Positions 29,997-38,522 of a DNA stretch of 64,000 nucleotides are shown in pieces; position 1 is the stretch's first letter; every line of letters starts with the position of its first letter. This DNA comes from Anaerovibrio sp. JC8 (GTDB lineage: Bacteria > Bacillota > Negativicutes > Selenomonadales > Selenomonadaceae): positions 16,783 to 80,782 of the forward strand of contig NZ_ANBM01000010.1 of the NCBI RefSeq assembly GCF_002100115.1, given 5' to 3'. The notes below the pieces were generated by a model that was given only the letters and a program-made list of their open reading frames with translations, was not told the origin of the DNA and searched no databases. Position numbers and translations under genes: made by a program.

Positions 29997-30977
29997 TCAT
30001 ATTATTGGTGGATTGTTTTCCATACCAATAATAAAATCCTCCATTGTTTCTGCTGCACTATATTCATATCGGAGATTTTTCAAGCCATACGTATAAAACA
30101 AACTTCGCATAGTTTCAAACGGATTCCTCATAATATCCATCTCCTCATCAAACAGATTCCAATGCTGTTTCAAATACAGTTCCGCCACATAATTTCTTTT
30201 TCCCTTATAATTTCGTACCTTAGTCAAAATCTCTTGTGTCAATTCTTCGCTAAAATCATATTCTTCATATTCTCCAACCAAACCATTTGCCATGGAGCAA
30301 ATTGCCTGAAATATGCGAACCAGTTTATCATTGATTTCTTTGATATCCCCCTTGCAAGAAATTCCCGAAAAATATAGTTCAAATATAATATGTACGATTT
30401 TTTCCTCCTTAGGCATTTCTGATAATTTTCTACATTCAGCGATTTTGTTTATCACTGAATAATCATATTTCAGGCTATCGCACAAAATCCTTGATTCCAT
30501 AGTATATTGTGCCTTCTGGGCTATATTAAACATTGTTTCACGCTGCTTGGTGATTTCTTTCCTCACTTCTTCATTAACATATTCATATATTTTGTCTTCC
30601 AAATTTTGTTTTAGTTGATTGTACCATTCACGTGATATCTCAATTATTCCATTGCGAGTTATCATTTTACACAGATTTTTTTCATCACTATCAAAATCTA
30701 TTTTTTCACCAACCCATACATATCCCTGCATTGCGTCACGAACAAGGCTTAAATAATCATCACTTTTTGAATTAGTAAGCAGACTATCCACTGTAATCTC
30801 CAAGAAATCTGCCATCTTTACAAGCAGTTCAAGATCAGGCTGTCTCTTATTGTTTTCATATTGACTATATGTGGTATAGGGAATTCCCAATGCGTCTGCA
30901 AAAGCCTTTTGAGTATGGTATTTCTTGCTCCGCGCTGACTTAAGGTTATCTCCGAAATTATTTCTATTATTTTTCAT
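29997..30977 (-). CDS. Large XRE-family regulator with unknown C-terminal domain
   Basis: The 326-aa protein begins with a Cro/CI HTH (residues 8-65: FADALGIPYTTYSQYENNKRQPDLELL). A domain of about 250 aa follows that begins with DDYLSLVRDAMQGY and is rich in helices. The protein at 45952 has the same plan (DDYLGYVRDYIKD) with low identity. The C-terminal part may sense a ligand or protein. GGAGG precedes the ATG. A TTGAGTGxTTxAT-like word recurs in the spacers around here (29940, 32030, 33360), a possible operator. Confidence 0.75.
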   Translation of the reverse strand: MKNNRNNFGDNLKSARSKKYHTQKAFADALGIPYTTYSQYENNKRQPDLELLVKMADFLEITVDSLLTNSKSDDYLSLVRDAMQGYVWVGEKIDFDSDEKNLCKMITRNGIIEISREWYNQLKQNLEDKIYEYVNEEVRKEITKQRETMFNIAQKAQYTMESRILCDSLKYDYSVINKIAECRKLSEMPKEEKIVHIIFELYFSGISCKGDIKEINDKLVRIFQAICSMANGLVGEYEEYDFSEELTQEILTKVRNYKGKRNYVAELYLKQHWNLFDEEMDIMRNPFETMRSLFYTYGLKNLRYEYSAAETMEDFIIGMENNPPII

Positions 30978-31167
30978 TTATTTCGCCTCCAAATCTTTTT
31001 TATATCTTATATCCGCAATACGAGAAAATCAATAAGCATTTTGCACATTTTATTCTCAATATGAGTATATTTGAGTCAATACATACAAAAACCCCAGCAT
31101 CATCACTGGGGTAACGAATCACATATTGGCTTTATCACTAATATATTACAATTTCATTCAACTATTC

Positions 31168-31344
31168 TCATATTCTGCTATTTTTAAGATTCTTATAGGC
31201 ATTATCCCAAATATCATCATCAAAACTTTCATCTTGCCGGGAAATAGTCGTCTCACCCAATTCGTTCTTTACAGTATTCCTTTCGGCGATTTTATAGAAA
31301 TAATCCCTATGTTCTTCAAATACTGATTTTTGTAATCTTTTCAT
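31168..31344 (-). CDS. Hypothetical small protein
   Basis: A 58-aa charged protein (MKRLQKSVFEEHRDYFYKIAERN..., ISRQDESFDDDIWDNAYK). No strong ribosome binding site and no known family; coding is supported only by its codon pattern and DDxWD-type acidic end. Confidence 0.4.
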   Translation of the reverse strand: MKRLQKSVFEEHRDYFYKIAERNTVKNELGETTISRQDESFDDDIWDNAYKNLKNSRI

Positions 31345-31381
31345 GTCATTCACCACTACGCCTATACAATCATTTTTTTAC

Positions 31382-31948
31382 TTAATCATCCAACTCCATT
31401 AACGCCGGCAAACAATCCTCAACCTCATCATCTATGGTACTTATTATTGACTTGAAATAATGTGGAAACTCTTTATTATTATGCGAATACTCTATAACCC
31501 AGTCTATAATTATACAATATGAGTTTCTGTCAGTAGGCAAAGTAAAAAAACCATATTCTGGTTCAGAGATACCTTTTTCTCTGGCATATTCCCTCATTGG
31601 AGCCAGCAAAGCCTCTGTCGTAGTCCCAGCTGCTTCCACCGCTTCCATATTAAAATTAAATCTAAGGGTGGTAAGATTGTCATAATATCGTGTCCCTGCC
31701 TTTTCCAAGGCTTTTATATAATCTCGGGCAAATTCATATACTCCACGCACCCGAAGCATATCGTCCATAGTAGAATATTTCGGTGATAATAAGTCGTGAC
31801 ATATCTCAGCCAATTTATTTTGAAATATAGATAAAGGGCTTGATGATAAAAATACCTTATTATCCGTTGCTCTGTGAAAATCTGCAAGTAACCCCCAATA
31901 TAACTCATGGAATATTTCTATTTGTTCAATAACTTCATAATCTTTCAT
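31382..31948 (-). CDS. Hypothetical protein
   Basis: The 188-aa, mainly helical protein begins MKDYEVIEQIEIFHELYWGLLADFHRATDN; later KALEKAGTRYYDNLTTL and SYCIIIDWVIEYSHNNKEFPHYF. AGAGAGGA precedes ATG 31948; the longer frame lacks a ribosome binding site. No family recognised. It lies among other single hypothetical genes between the XRE gene and the HNH pair. Confidence 0.6.
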   Translation of the reverse strand: MKDYEVIEQIEIFHELYWGLLADFHRATDNKVFLSSSPLSIFQNKLAEICHDLLSPKYSTMDDMLRVRGVYEFARDYIKALEKAGTRYYDNLTTLRFNFNMEAVEAAGTTTEALLAPMREYAREKGISEPEYGFFTLPTDRNSYCIIIDWVIEYSHNNKEFPHYFKSIISTIDDEVEDCLPALMELDD

Positions 31949-32160
31949 AGTTGTTCCTCTCTGGGCAAAATCCCCCATTCTTGTTAGGTTACTTATCATA
32001 ATATCAATCCTGCAAAGCCCTATCAATCAACGATTTGAGTGATTAATAAGGCAAAATGAGTATCAAACTTTTCTATACAAAAAGCCCCAGCTTTGCCAGG
32101 GCCATGTAGTTATAATAATTCAAAAATCTATACAAAAAGAGGATTCCCAAGACATTACGC

Positions 32161-32320
32161 CTATATCACCTGTTTTCCCAATGCGGACAATTCATATACT
32201 CTGCGTTCTGTCCATTCACGTACGAGAAAATTTCTGGCTGCCGCGTCCAACAAACATCTTCGCTTCTTAGATCTGCCAATAATAACAGGAGCAATACTCA
32301 GAAAATCCTCTTCTTGCCAA
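32161..32320 (-). CDS. Candidate small ORF without a clear start
   Basis: About 53 codons are open on the minus strand (FWQEEDFLSIAPVIIG..., AARNFLVREWTERRVYELSAL) between the DIP1984-like gene's stop and a TAG at 32161. The composition looks coding, and AGAAGAGGA lies near the start, but there is no ATG/GTG/TTG in frame at a good distance. It may be the tail of a broken gene. Confidence 0.3.
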
Positions 32321-32326
32321 AATTAA

Positions 32327-32827
32327 TCAAACCTCTACGGTTGTTTCCAAGTCCAGACGGTCTATCTCTGAAGACAGCTTTTCAGCTTCATCAGACAATT
32401 GCCGGGCCCTATCTGCATATTTTGCAATATCATAGGTGGTTACATTCACCAACTGCGTGCAATCCGATCCGAAACCACCACGGTCGCGCATTCTTGGATT
32501 TTTGGAACCCAAAGCACTACAATACTTGGCTTCCTTCCGTAACATAATGGTCTTTTCAACCATTGTGGCAATGTCGTTTTTGTTTGCGCTCGGTGCCGCC
32601 CCCACATTGGCCAGTCGTATAACCCGTCCAACTTCAATAAGGCGGTCAATGCAGTCATCAATCTTCTTTGTAACCTCATCTACTGATACATCAATAAAGT
32701 CCATTGGATTTTCCTCTGGCATTATTGTCACAATAGCTACTCCATCCCGCTTTTCTACAAGTCTATCCAATTCCTTACCCAAGCGGGCCTTCAATACTCT
32801 GGCTTCCTTTAAGGTCATCTTTTCCAT
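32327..32827 (-). CDS. DIP1984-like coiled-coil protein
   Basis: The 166-aa protein is a helical hairpin: KEARVLKARLGKELDRLVEK, a long central helix DEVTKKIDDCIDRLIEVGRVIRL, and DIATMVEKTIMLRKEAKYCSAL. This order resembles the DIP1984 family of uncharacterised bacterial proteins. GGAGG lies 8 bp before ATG 32827. Function unknown. Confidence 0.55.
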   Translation of the reverse strand: MEKMTLKEARVLKARLGKELDRLVEKRDGVAIVTIMPEENPMDFIDVSVDEVTKKIDDCIDRLIEVGRVIRLANVGAAPSANKNDIATMVEKTIMLRKEAKYCSALGSKNPRMRDRGGFGSDCTQLVNVTTYDIAKYADRARQLSDEAEKLSSEIDRLDLETTVEV

Positions 32828-32862
32828 ATTATCAGCCTCCAATCGTTAAGCCATACGGTGAT

Positions 32863-33240
32863 TTATTTTTTCCCGTCAATTCTGTCCATATCATCCAATA
32901 ATGCTTTCAAATCGTGGGTTTCCAGTCTTCGACTATTAAATATTTCGAGACATGAAGCAATCCAAAGGTTATCAGTAATCAGACCCTCAATGACCTTTTT
33001 CAATTCTCCATCAGTTGTAATTTTTTCTGACACATAACTGCCAAAATCCTTGCTGTAGTAAAAACCATAATCCTTCATATAGTCAGCAATTATCTTGTCT
33101 GCTTCCTCTACTGAAGTACCAGGATTGGCATCTTTCAGCTTTTCAGCATCAAATTTCCACTCAATGCTCATCCGAGCGACAAAGTTTTTTTCATATCTTT
33201 CATAGGCTTCAGCATATTTCTCATCATTAATATCACGCAT
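32863..33240 (-). CDS. Hypothetical protein (intact paralogue of 42954 pseudogene)
   Basis: The 125-aa acidic helical protein: MRDINDEKYAEAYERYEKNFVARM..., then DYGFYYSKDFGSYVSEKI and CLEIFNSRRLETHDLKALLDDMDRIDGKK. GGAGG precedes ATG 33240. A copy more than 90 percent similar at 42954-43332 is broken by a one-base insertion. No family recognised; duplicated in the island. Confidence 0.65.
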   Translation of the reverse strand: MRDINDEKYAEAYERYEKNFVARMSIEWKFDAEKLKDANPGTSVEEADKIIADYMKDYGFYYSKDFGSYVSEKITTDGELKKVIEGLITDNLWIASCLEIFNSRRLETHDLKALLDDMDRIDGKK

Positions 33241-33495
33241 TTTTTGACCTCCGCACTTCATTTTTGGCTATTAGCAACAACATTTATCACTTCGATAAAT
33301 ATGATGTTTTCCTACATTTGCCTAATATATTATCACTTAAATTTTCTACATTCAATCAACGATTTGAGTGGATTTATCCAGTCAATTTGAATATAAAATA
33401 CGGCAATAAACCGAGATACTATTCATTCCAATAAAATAGGCCCCAGCTTTCGCCAGGGCCGTAAATTCATAGATATACTATTTTTATAATATGTA

Positions 33496-34155
33496 TCAAT
33501 AATGATAAATATATCCACCCATAGGGTATTCGGTGCAAGGACGAATCCATTGAATATCCATTCCTTCCTGCTGGCGTGTAAGCCTGAGAGCTCTTTCCCA
33601 GTCTCTCACATTCGCAATGACAGAAAGTTTTATAGGTTCGATGACTTTATTAGGATAAAGCTCAAAATAGGCCTTGAGTCGTTTTGAGGCACTACTAAGT
33701 TGCATTATTTCCTTGATTTCGTCTGTTTTATCATCTTTAAAAAATGCCTTCTTCCCTCCGTTACAGTCTGAACACAGGGTCCATAGGTTATCGATGGTAG
33801 TATCTCCTCCCATATCTACCGGAAGTTTATGGTCCACCGCCAAGCTGACATTTGGTTTATTGTGTATGTTTGCCCCACACCGTTGACATGTGCTGTTATC
33901 TCTTTGCAAAACAGCATATCTAAGCTTATCATCGATTGGTTTTCTAATTTGTGGGGTATTTACGGGGGTGGCAGAAGTTAGAATATATCCTTCTTTTTGG
34001 GAAACAATATCTAACCCAGTTTCCTGACGAAGCTGGCGTAATGAGCGCTGCCAATCCTGAATATTCCCGGCAACATTGCGCAGGGTTTCTCGATCAATTA
34101 TTTCACCTACATGTTGTAAAAAATAGTCGTGAAGCTTGTCTTTTGCACTTGCCAT
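33496..34155 (-). CDS. HNH endonuclease, likely subunit of a type II restriction system
   Basis: The 219-aa protein has an HNH core in the middle: CQRCGANI, VDHKLPVDMGGDTTIDNLWTLC, CSDCNGGK (residues about 88-140; zinc Cys pairs and catalytic His in VDH). Both flanks are similar winged-helix-like repeats (DWQRSLRQLRQETGLDI and DWERALRLTRQQEGMDI), so the domain order is wing-HNH-wing. The neighbour at 34158 has the same plan. With the cytosine methyltransferase and Vsr gene upstream it probably cuts unmethylated DNA. AAGGAGG precedes the ATG. Confidence 0.85.
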   Translation of the reverse strand: MASAKDKLHDYFLQHVGEIIDRETLRNVAGNIQDWQRSLRQLRQETGLDIVSQKEGYILTSATPVNTPQIRKPIDDKLRYAVLQRDNSTCQRCGANIHNKPNVSLAVDHKLPVDMGGDTTIDNLWTLCSDCNGGKKAFFKDDKTDEIKEIMQLSSASKRLKAYFELYPNKVIEPIKLSVIANVRDWERALRLTRQQEGMDIQWIRPCTEYPMGGYIYHY

Positions 34156-34157
34156 AA

Positions 34158-34829
34158 TTAATCCTCCTTGATAAAAATATATGAATCCCTCAATATCTTC
34201 CTGCTTTTGTTTTTGGGTATGTATTTAATTTTCATTCCCGTATGAGCACGAAGATATCGAATTTGTCTTGTCCATTCCCTTGTTTTTGCTATAACAGACA
34301 GGCGATCTGCTGCTATAGGTTCATTTGGATGATGTAAAAAATAAACCTTGAGCCGGTCTTCGGTGTTCGTTTGGTTGCTTACTTCTTTCATAACAGCCGT
34401 ATCCTCACCTTTAACCCATGCCTGTTTTCCTTCGTTGCATTCACGACAGAGGGCCTGAAGATTATCTAACTCTGTTTTTCCGCCCCATTCAACTGGTACT
34501 ATGTGGTCAGGACTTAATTTGATGGCATCATCTGAAACAGTACGCCCACATCCCTGACAAGTGAAGTTATCACGATTAAATACCAAAAATCTTAATTTTT
34601 TACTTATTGCTTTCCGTTTATTAGGGTTTGGTTTTATCTCTAAAGAACATAATTTGTACCATTTACCCCGCTTATTTTCTATATTGTATCCTTCCTGAAT
34701 CCAATTCCGTATCACCCGATCCCAGTGATGCAGGCCGTTGGATGCACATAGTGAATTAAGTTCCTCTAGGGGAATTTCTCTGCCAACATTATCTATCAAG
34801 TATTGCTTTAAAACTTTTGATCCACTCAT
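34158..34829 (-). CDS. HNH endonuclease paralogue, likely second restriction subunit
   Basis: The 223-aa protein has the same layout as 33496: a winged N-terminal part (LHHWDRVIRNWIQEGYNI), HNH core CQGCGRTVSDDAIKLSPDHIVPVEWGG broken by spacers, CRECNEGKQAW, and a C-terminal wing (TREWTRQIRYLRAHTGMKI). The two genes are 2 bp apart and diverged, so the enzyme may be a heterodimer in which each subunit nicks one strand of an asymmetric or split site. AAGGAGG precedes the ATG. Confidence 0.82.
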   Translation of the reverse strand: MSGSKVLKQYLIDNVGREIPLEELNSLCASNGLHHWDRVIRNWIQEGYNIENKRGKWYKLCSLEIKPNPNKRKAISKKLRFLVFNRDNFTCQGCGRTVSDDAIKLSPDHIVPVEWGGKTELDNLQALCRECNEGKQAWVKGEDTAVMKEVSNQTNTEDRLKVYFLHHPNEPIAADRLSVIAKTREWTRQIRYLRAHTGMKIKYIPKNKSRKILRDSYIFIKED

Positions 34830-34992
34830 GATAATGTATCCTCCTTCTCACAACTTTTTATTATATCAGAAGAAAGTGTCTCTTTATAGAGATTTCACTA
34901 TATGCCTCATAATATAGAGCAGTGTAGTTTATGTTCTGAGGTTCTTTTATCATCAAAATATAAAAGCCCTGGGCATTATATATGGCCAAGGC

Positions 34993-35403
34993 TTACGGTA
35001 AATATTTCATTATTTCAGCAATTACACCATTTATGTCTTTCTTTATGTCCGACTCCCAGAACCGAAGCACCAGCCACCCTGCCTGGGTTAGCTGGTCGTT
35101 TACCTCTTTGTCCCGCTCCACATTGCGGGACAGCTTCTTCTTCCAGAAGTCTTTATTTGTGCCCACTTGCTCCCCAGGTGCCTGTTCATGGCCACGGGCA
35201 TGCCAAAAATCGCCATCCACAAAGACAGCTATTTTATATTTTGTAATGGCAATATCCGGGGAGCCAGGGAGCTTTCGCCAATTTTTCCGGTATCTGATAC
35301 CCCGATGCCATAAAGCAAGGCGAAGCACCCGCTCCGCCTTAGTGTTTTTTGATTTTATATTGGCCATATTATGGCTACGCTGTTGTTTGGTATGAGTATC
35401 CAT
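34993..35403 (-). CDS. vsr: Very short patch repair (Vsr) endonuclease
   Basis: The 136-aa protein has the Vsr signature: MANIKSKNTKAERVLRLALWHRGIRYRKN, the catalytic PGSPDIAI (Asp), VFVDGDFWHARGH and the C-terminal VLRFWE. Vsr nicks 5' of the T in TG mismatches that come from deamination of 5-methylcytosine. It is next to a C5 methyltransferase, the usual linkage. Good family length. The ribosome binding site is weak. Confidence 0.95.
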   Translation of the reverse strand: MDTHTKQQRSHNMANIKSKNTKAERVLRLALWHRGIRYRKNWRKLPGSPDIAITKYKIAVFVDGDFWHARGHEQAPGEQVGTNKDFWKKKLSRNVERDKEVNDQLTQAGWLVLRFWESDIKKDINGVIAEIMKYLP

Positions 35404-35446
35404 AGCATTAATTCAATATATCATTTTGGAACTATATATAAGTCCA

Positions 35447-36511
35447 TTAACCTGCTTTTTGTTCCTTTTTATCATCGAGTAAAACATTAACAGCATCATT
35501 TCCTGTTACATTCTCTCGTGCCAAAACTTTAAGTATCTCCTTGGCTATGGCTTCAATAACATTCACTGTAACGCTGTTGCCAAACTGCTTATATAAGTGG
35601 GTATCGGCAATTCCGTCTAGATTATAACTGTCTGGGAACCCTTGCAGTCTTGCCCATTCTCTTGGGGTCATTTTTCTTATATCTTCTTTATTTATTTCAC
35701 CCTTAATATGAGTGACTGGCTTCATGGAATGGGGTCTGGCATCTATAAGCAGATTTCTTTCCCGACCCATGCCGCCACAAACAATAGCCCCAGCGATATC
35801 GTCCAAATCCCTTATCTCATAACCAAAGCCATGTCCCTTTGCTGCATGGCGTTCCTTATGTCTGCGAAGAGTGTCTACATAGACATCACTAAGATAATAT
35901 TTAGGGGATATAGGTGCATCTTCCATTATATCCCTGATGCATACTTTTTCCTTTGACCCCTGCGGAAACCGGAATGAAGAAGCATCAATATCATTTCTGA
36001 AACATACAATGTAAATTCGTTCCCGGTTCTGTGGAACACCAAAATCTTTACTGTTAAGTACCTTATCATATACAGTGTAACCAATCTGCTCAAAGGCTCT
36101 TTTGATAACCTTAAAGGTTCTGCCCCTGTCATGGATAGTTAATCCTTTTACATTCTCACAGAAAATAACTTTTGGCTTGTGATGATCGCAAATTCTGACT
36201 ACCTCTTGGAACAAAGTGCCTCGGCACATTCCTTTGTAGTCATCATCAAAGCCCATGTGTTTACCGGCAAGCGAAAATGCCTGACAAGGAAATCCGGCCA
36301 GGCAGATATCAAATTCTGGTATGTCGTTTTCATCAATTTTAGTAATATCTCCAGCTATATCAAAATTATCAGCGAAATTCTGTCTGTAAGTTTTCTGTGC
36401 GAAATCATCCCATTCGCTGACAAAAACCGTTTCTATATTCTTTTTAAAAGCATTATCAAAACCAGTTCTGATACCACCAATACCAGCAAACAGATCAATA
36501 GACTTATACAT
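35447..36511 (-). CDS. C5-cytosine DNA methyltransferase
   Basis: The 354-aa protein has the ordered m5C motifs: I SIDLFAGIGGIRTGF (residues 4-18), IV GFPCQAFSLAG (catalytic Cys about 73), VI ENVKGL, VIII QNRERIYIV, IX/X RLQGFPDSY and QFGNSVTVNV. It methylates cytosine in a short target to protect it from the HNH pair. The target cannot be read from sequence. The ATG at 36511 has GGTGATT upstream; earlier Met codons are less likely. First gene of the R-M operon. Confidence 0.95.
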   Translation of the reverse strand: MYKSIDLFAGIGGIRTGFDNAFKKNIETVFVSEWDDFAQKTYRQNFADNFDIAGDITKIDENDIPEFDICLAGFPCQAFSLAGKHMGFDDDYKGMCRGTLFQEVVRICDHHKPKVIFCENVKGLTIHDRGRTFKVIKRAFEQIGYTVYDKVLNSKDFGVPQNRERIYIVCFRNDIDASSFRFPQGSKEKVCIRDIMEDAPISPKYYLSDVYVDTLRRHKERHAAKGHGFGYEIRDLDDIAGAIVCGGMGRERNLLIDARPHSMKPVTHIKGEINKEDIRKMTPREWARLQGFPDSYNLDGIADTHLYKQFGNSVTVNVIEAIAKEILKVLARENVTGNDAVNVLLDDKKEQKAG

Positions 36512-36616
36512 TACAATCACCATAAACCTTTCATCAGATAACACACATATTATACCCTATTATGGAAAATAAAATAACAATTATTTTCCCAAAAATGTGC
36601 TTTTCCCCCCCTTGTA

Positions 36617-36646
36617 ACCGAACATTATTTCTGTTATCATTATACA
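36617..36646 (+). promoter_or_regulatory. Putative SOS-type operator and promoter of the 36700 gene
   Basis: ACCGAACATTATTTCTGTTA, followed by TCAT and TATACA, matches the motif at 3721-3740 upstream of the Y-family polymerase at 17 of 20 positions. It overlaps the -35 of a promoter with TATACA at 36641-36646. Confidence 0.5.
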
Positions 36647-36699
36647 AAACACACATTCTAAATTCAAGCAATATTTTCAAAAAGAAAGGAGTTTTTTAT

Positions 36700-37260
36700 A
36701 TGGTTCTCTACCGCCCACGCGCCAAAGACTATGCCATGGCCATGCGCAATTTAAAGATTTTCGATTCCCCAACGGAAATGGACAATTATCTGATACACTT
36801 CCACAACCTCTATAATTTAATAGATGATGATTACTTCCCAAAAATCATTGTCCCAAGCAAGGAAGAAAAGGCCGACCACCGGAACGGCTGGCTTCACTCC
36901 CGCTATGTGCTGCTGGGTAATGTGCCCCTTGGCATATTTGACTCGGATACTTTGGAGCGGATAAAAAAGCCCCTGCTGGAAATCGAGGACGATGGAAACG
37001 GTGGCCTTAAATGCCAGTTTGAAATACTGAACGAAGGATATATTTTCTTCCTTGGCTCTGACCAGTGGTATGGCCATACCACCATGCTGGGATATAAGCG
37101 CTCAAACATGACCGCCCCATGTGCCCGTGTGGATGATATTGCCGTAAATTCCGATGCCTTCACCCAGGCACTGGAGCATTTTATAGCAGAACGGGCCATT
37201 AAAATCGTGGAAACCCAACGGAAAATAAAAGAGAAATACAATGAGAAGAAAAGAGCATAG
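36700..37260 (+). CDS. Hypothetical protein, possibly SOS-controlled
   Basis: The 186-aa protein has YRPRAKDYAMAMRNLKIFDSP, a NGWLHSRYVLLGNVPLG segment, ILNEGYIFFLGSDQWYGH and a C-terminal basic helix (KIVETQRKIKEKYNEKKRA). No family recognised. AAAGGAG is 7 bp before the ATG. It shares an upstream operator-like motif with the Y-family polymerase, so it may respond to DNA damage. It is divergent from the R-M operon and ends in its own terminator. Confidence 0.65.
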   Translation: MVLYRPRAKDYAMAMRNLKIFDSPTEMDNYLIHFHNLYNLIDDDYFPKIIVPSKEEKADHRNGWLHSRYVLLGNVPLGIFDSDTLERIKKPLLEIEDDGNGGLKCQFEILNEGYIFFLGSDQWYGHTTMLGYKRSNMTAPCARVDDIAVNSDAFTQALEHFIAERAIKIVETQRKIKEKYNEKKRA

Positions 37261-37276
37261 GCCTATCAAAAAATAA

Positions 37277-37312
37277 ATGACGCACTCAATGTTGATGAGT
37301 GCGTCATTTTAT
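37277..37312. terminator. Terminator between convergent genes
   Basis: ATGACGCACTCA pairs with TGAGTGCGTCAT around a 7-nt loop, with T-rich flank. Confidence 0.85.
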
Positions 37313-37337
37313 TAGCCATCGTTATCACTATCACGGA

Positions 37338-38522
37338 TTATTTTTGTTTTTTCAGTCCAGTCGGATAGGCTGATAAAACAAGTTGAATATCTCGTGAATC
37401 TATGTCTCTTTTTCGCTTTGTTTGCGGATTGTTGTCATACTGGGCAACCGCCCCCCTCTTTAGAACATAATCCCTGTCTACTGATATAAGTCTGAAAGCA
37501 ACTTTGTCGTCCACATCAGCATTGACAATTTTATGTACAGCTTCATCAAGAATTTTCCCATCAAATTCACTAAGAATTAAATTTTTAATAATAACCTTTA
37601 GTTTCTTTTCTCGGTCATCCGACTTAAAATTACCTTCCAGTTTGTTGTATGGCAAATATATGTCTGCATGGAATATAAATGCTTCTTCTGGCATTCCATC
37701 AATATAAAAATCAATAGTACCAGTTTGATCACCACCAGCAAAGGTTGTACCAAACAGATTCTTGTGATTACCTACATTTAACCCCTCTTGGACCAACCCA
37801 GGAATAATAATATCCTTTAATGATTCATCATCGGTTACTTTGGATTCCTCAATGACATTATTATTATAAATCTCTAAAATACTATAAACATTACGAATTG
37901 TATTCAGAGAAGCTGGTCGATAGCGTGTATCATGAACATCACTGTATTCCATCATTCCATCATGATCTTTAGGCTCAGGAATTCCGCCTGCACCCCAGAA
38001 GAAATAATAGACAACGCCCACCAATATGCCTATTTTTAATATTTTCTTACGATGATTTTTTATATGAGAAAATAACTTCTTTATTGGCGCCGGAATAAAT
38101 GATTTTTTTCCCCCGCCCGATCTGGCAAGTTTTTCTTGTTTTTCAACAATCGCACATCTTCTGTCAACCGCATCAATATTAGGTATATTGAATTCAGCCG
38201 CAAGGTCCTTTCGCAGTTCTGTGCTAACAGAACCAAATCTCTGAATTATATCCCTTATTTTTGCATCCAAACTACTTGGAGACATATATACCTTTATCAT
38301 GGCCTCTCTGACATATCGTTCCCTGATAGTGTCATCCATTAGTTCATCAATTATAGTCTCTTTTTTCAGCTTGATAAACTCAAGCTCTTTTATACTTACA
38401 GTATCACGACGACCATCTAAAGTTTTTAATACATTATTTAATTGTATTTCAATTTCTTCCCGCGTTGTCGCAGGCGGGTCAAAAGGAAGCCCAAATCTCA
38501 AATACCAATTATTATTGTTCAT
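37338..38522 (-). CDS. Membrane protein with J-like N-terminal region, Hsp70 operon
   Basis: The 394-aa protein starts with a J-domain-like stretch (YLRFGLPFDPPATTREEIEIQLNNVL, about 5-60; no clear HPD), has one membrane segment (about 164-181, IGILVGVVYYFFWG), and a C-terminal extracytoplasmic alpha/beta domain (about 195-390) with VHDTRYRPASLNTIR and FRLISVDRDYVLKRG. It shares this plan with the next gene, which it overlaps by 4 bp. Probably a membrane partner of the Hsp70 at 39744. The family is not named to my knowledge. Confidence 0.6.
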   Translation of the reverse strand: MNNNNWYLRFGLPFDPPATTREEIEIQLNNVLKTLDGRRDTVSIKELEFIKLKKETIIDELMDDTIRERYVREAMIKVYMSPSSLDAKIRDIIQRFGSVSTELRKDLAAEFNIPNIDAVDRRCAIVEKQEKLARSGGGKKSFIPAPIKKLFSHIKNHRKKILKIGILVGVVYYFFWGAGGIPEPKDHDGMMEYSDVHDTRYRPASLNTIRNVYSILEIYNNNVIEESKVTDDESLKDIIIPGLVQEGLNVGNHKNLFGTTFAGGDQTGTIDFYIDGMPEEAFIFHADIYLPYNKLEGNFKSDDREKKLKVIIKNLILSEFDGKILDEAVHKIVNADVDDKVAFRLISVDRDYVLKRGAVAQYDNNPQTKRKRDIDSRDIQLVLSAYPTGLKKQK

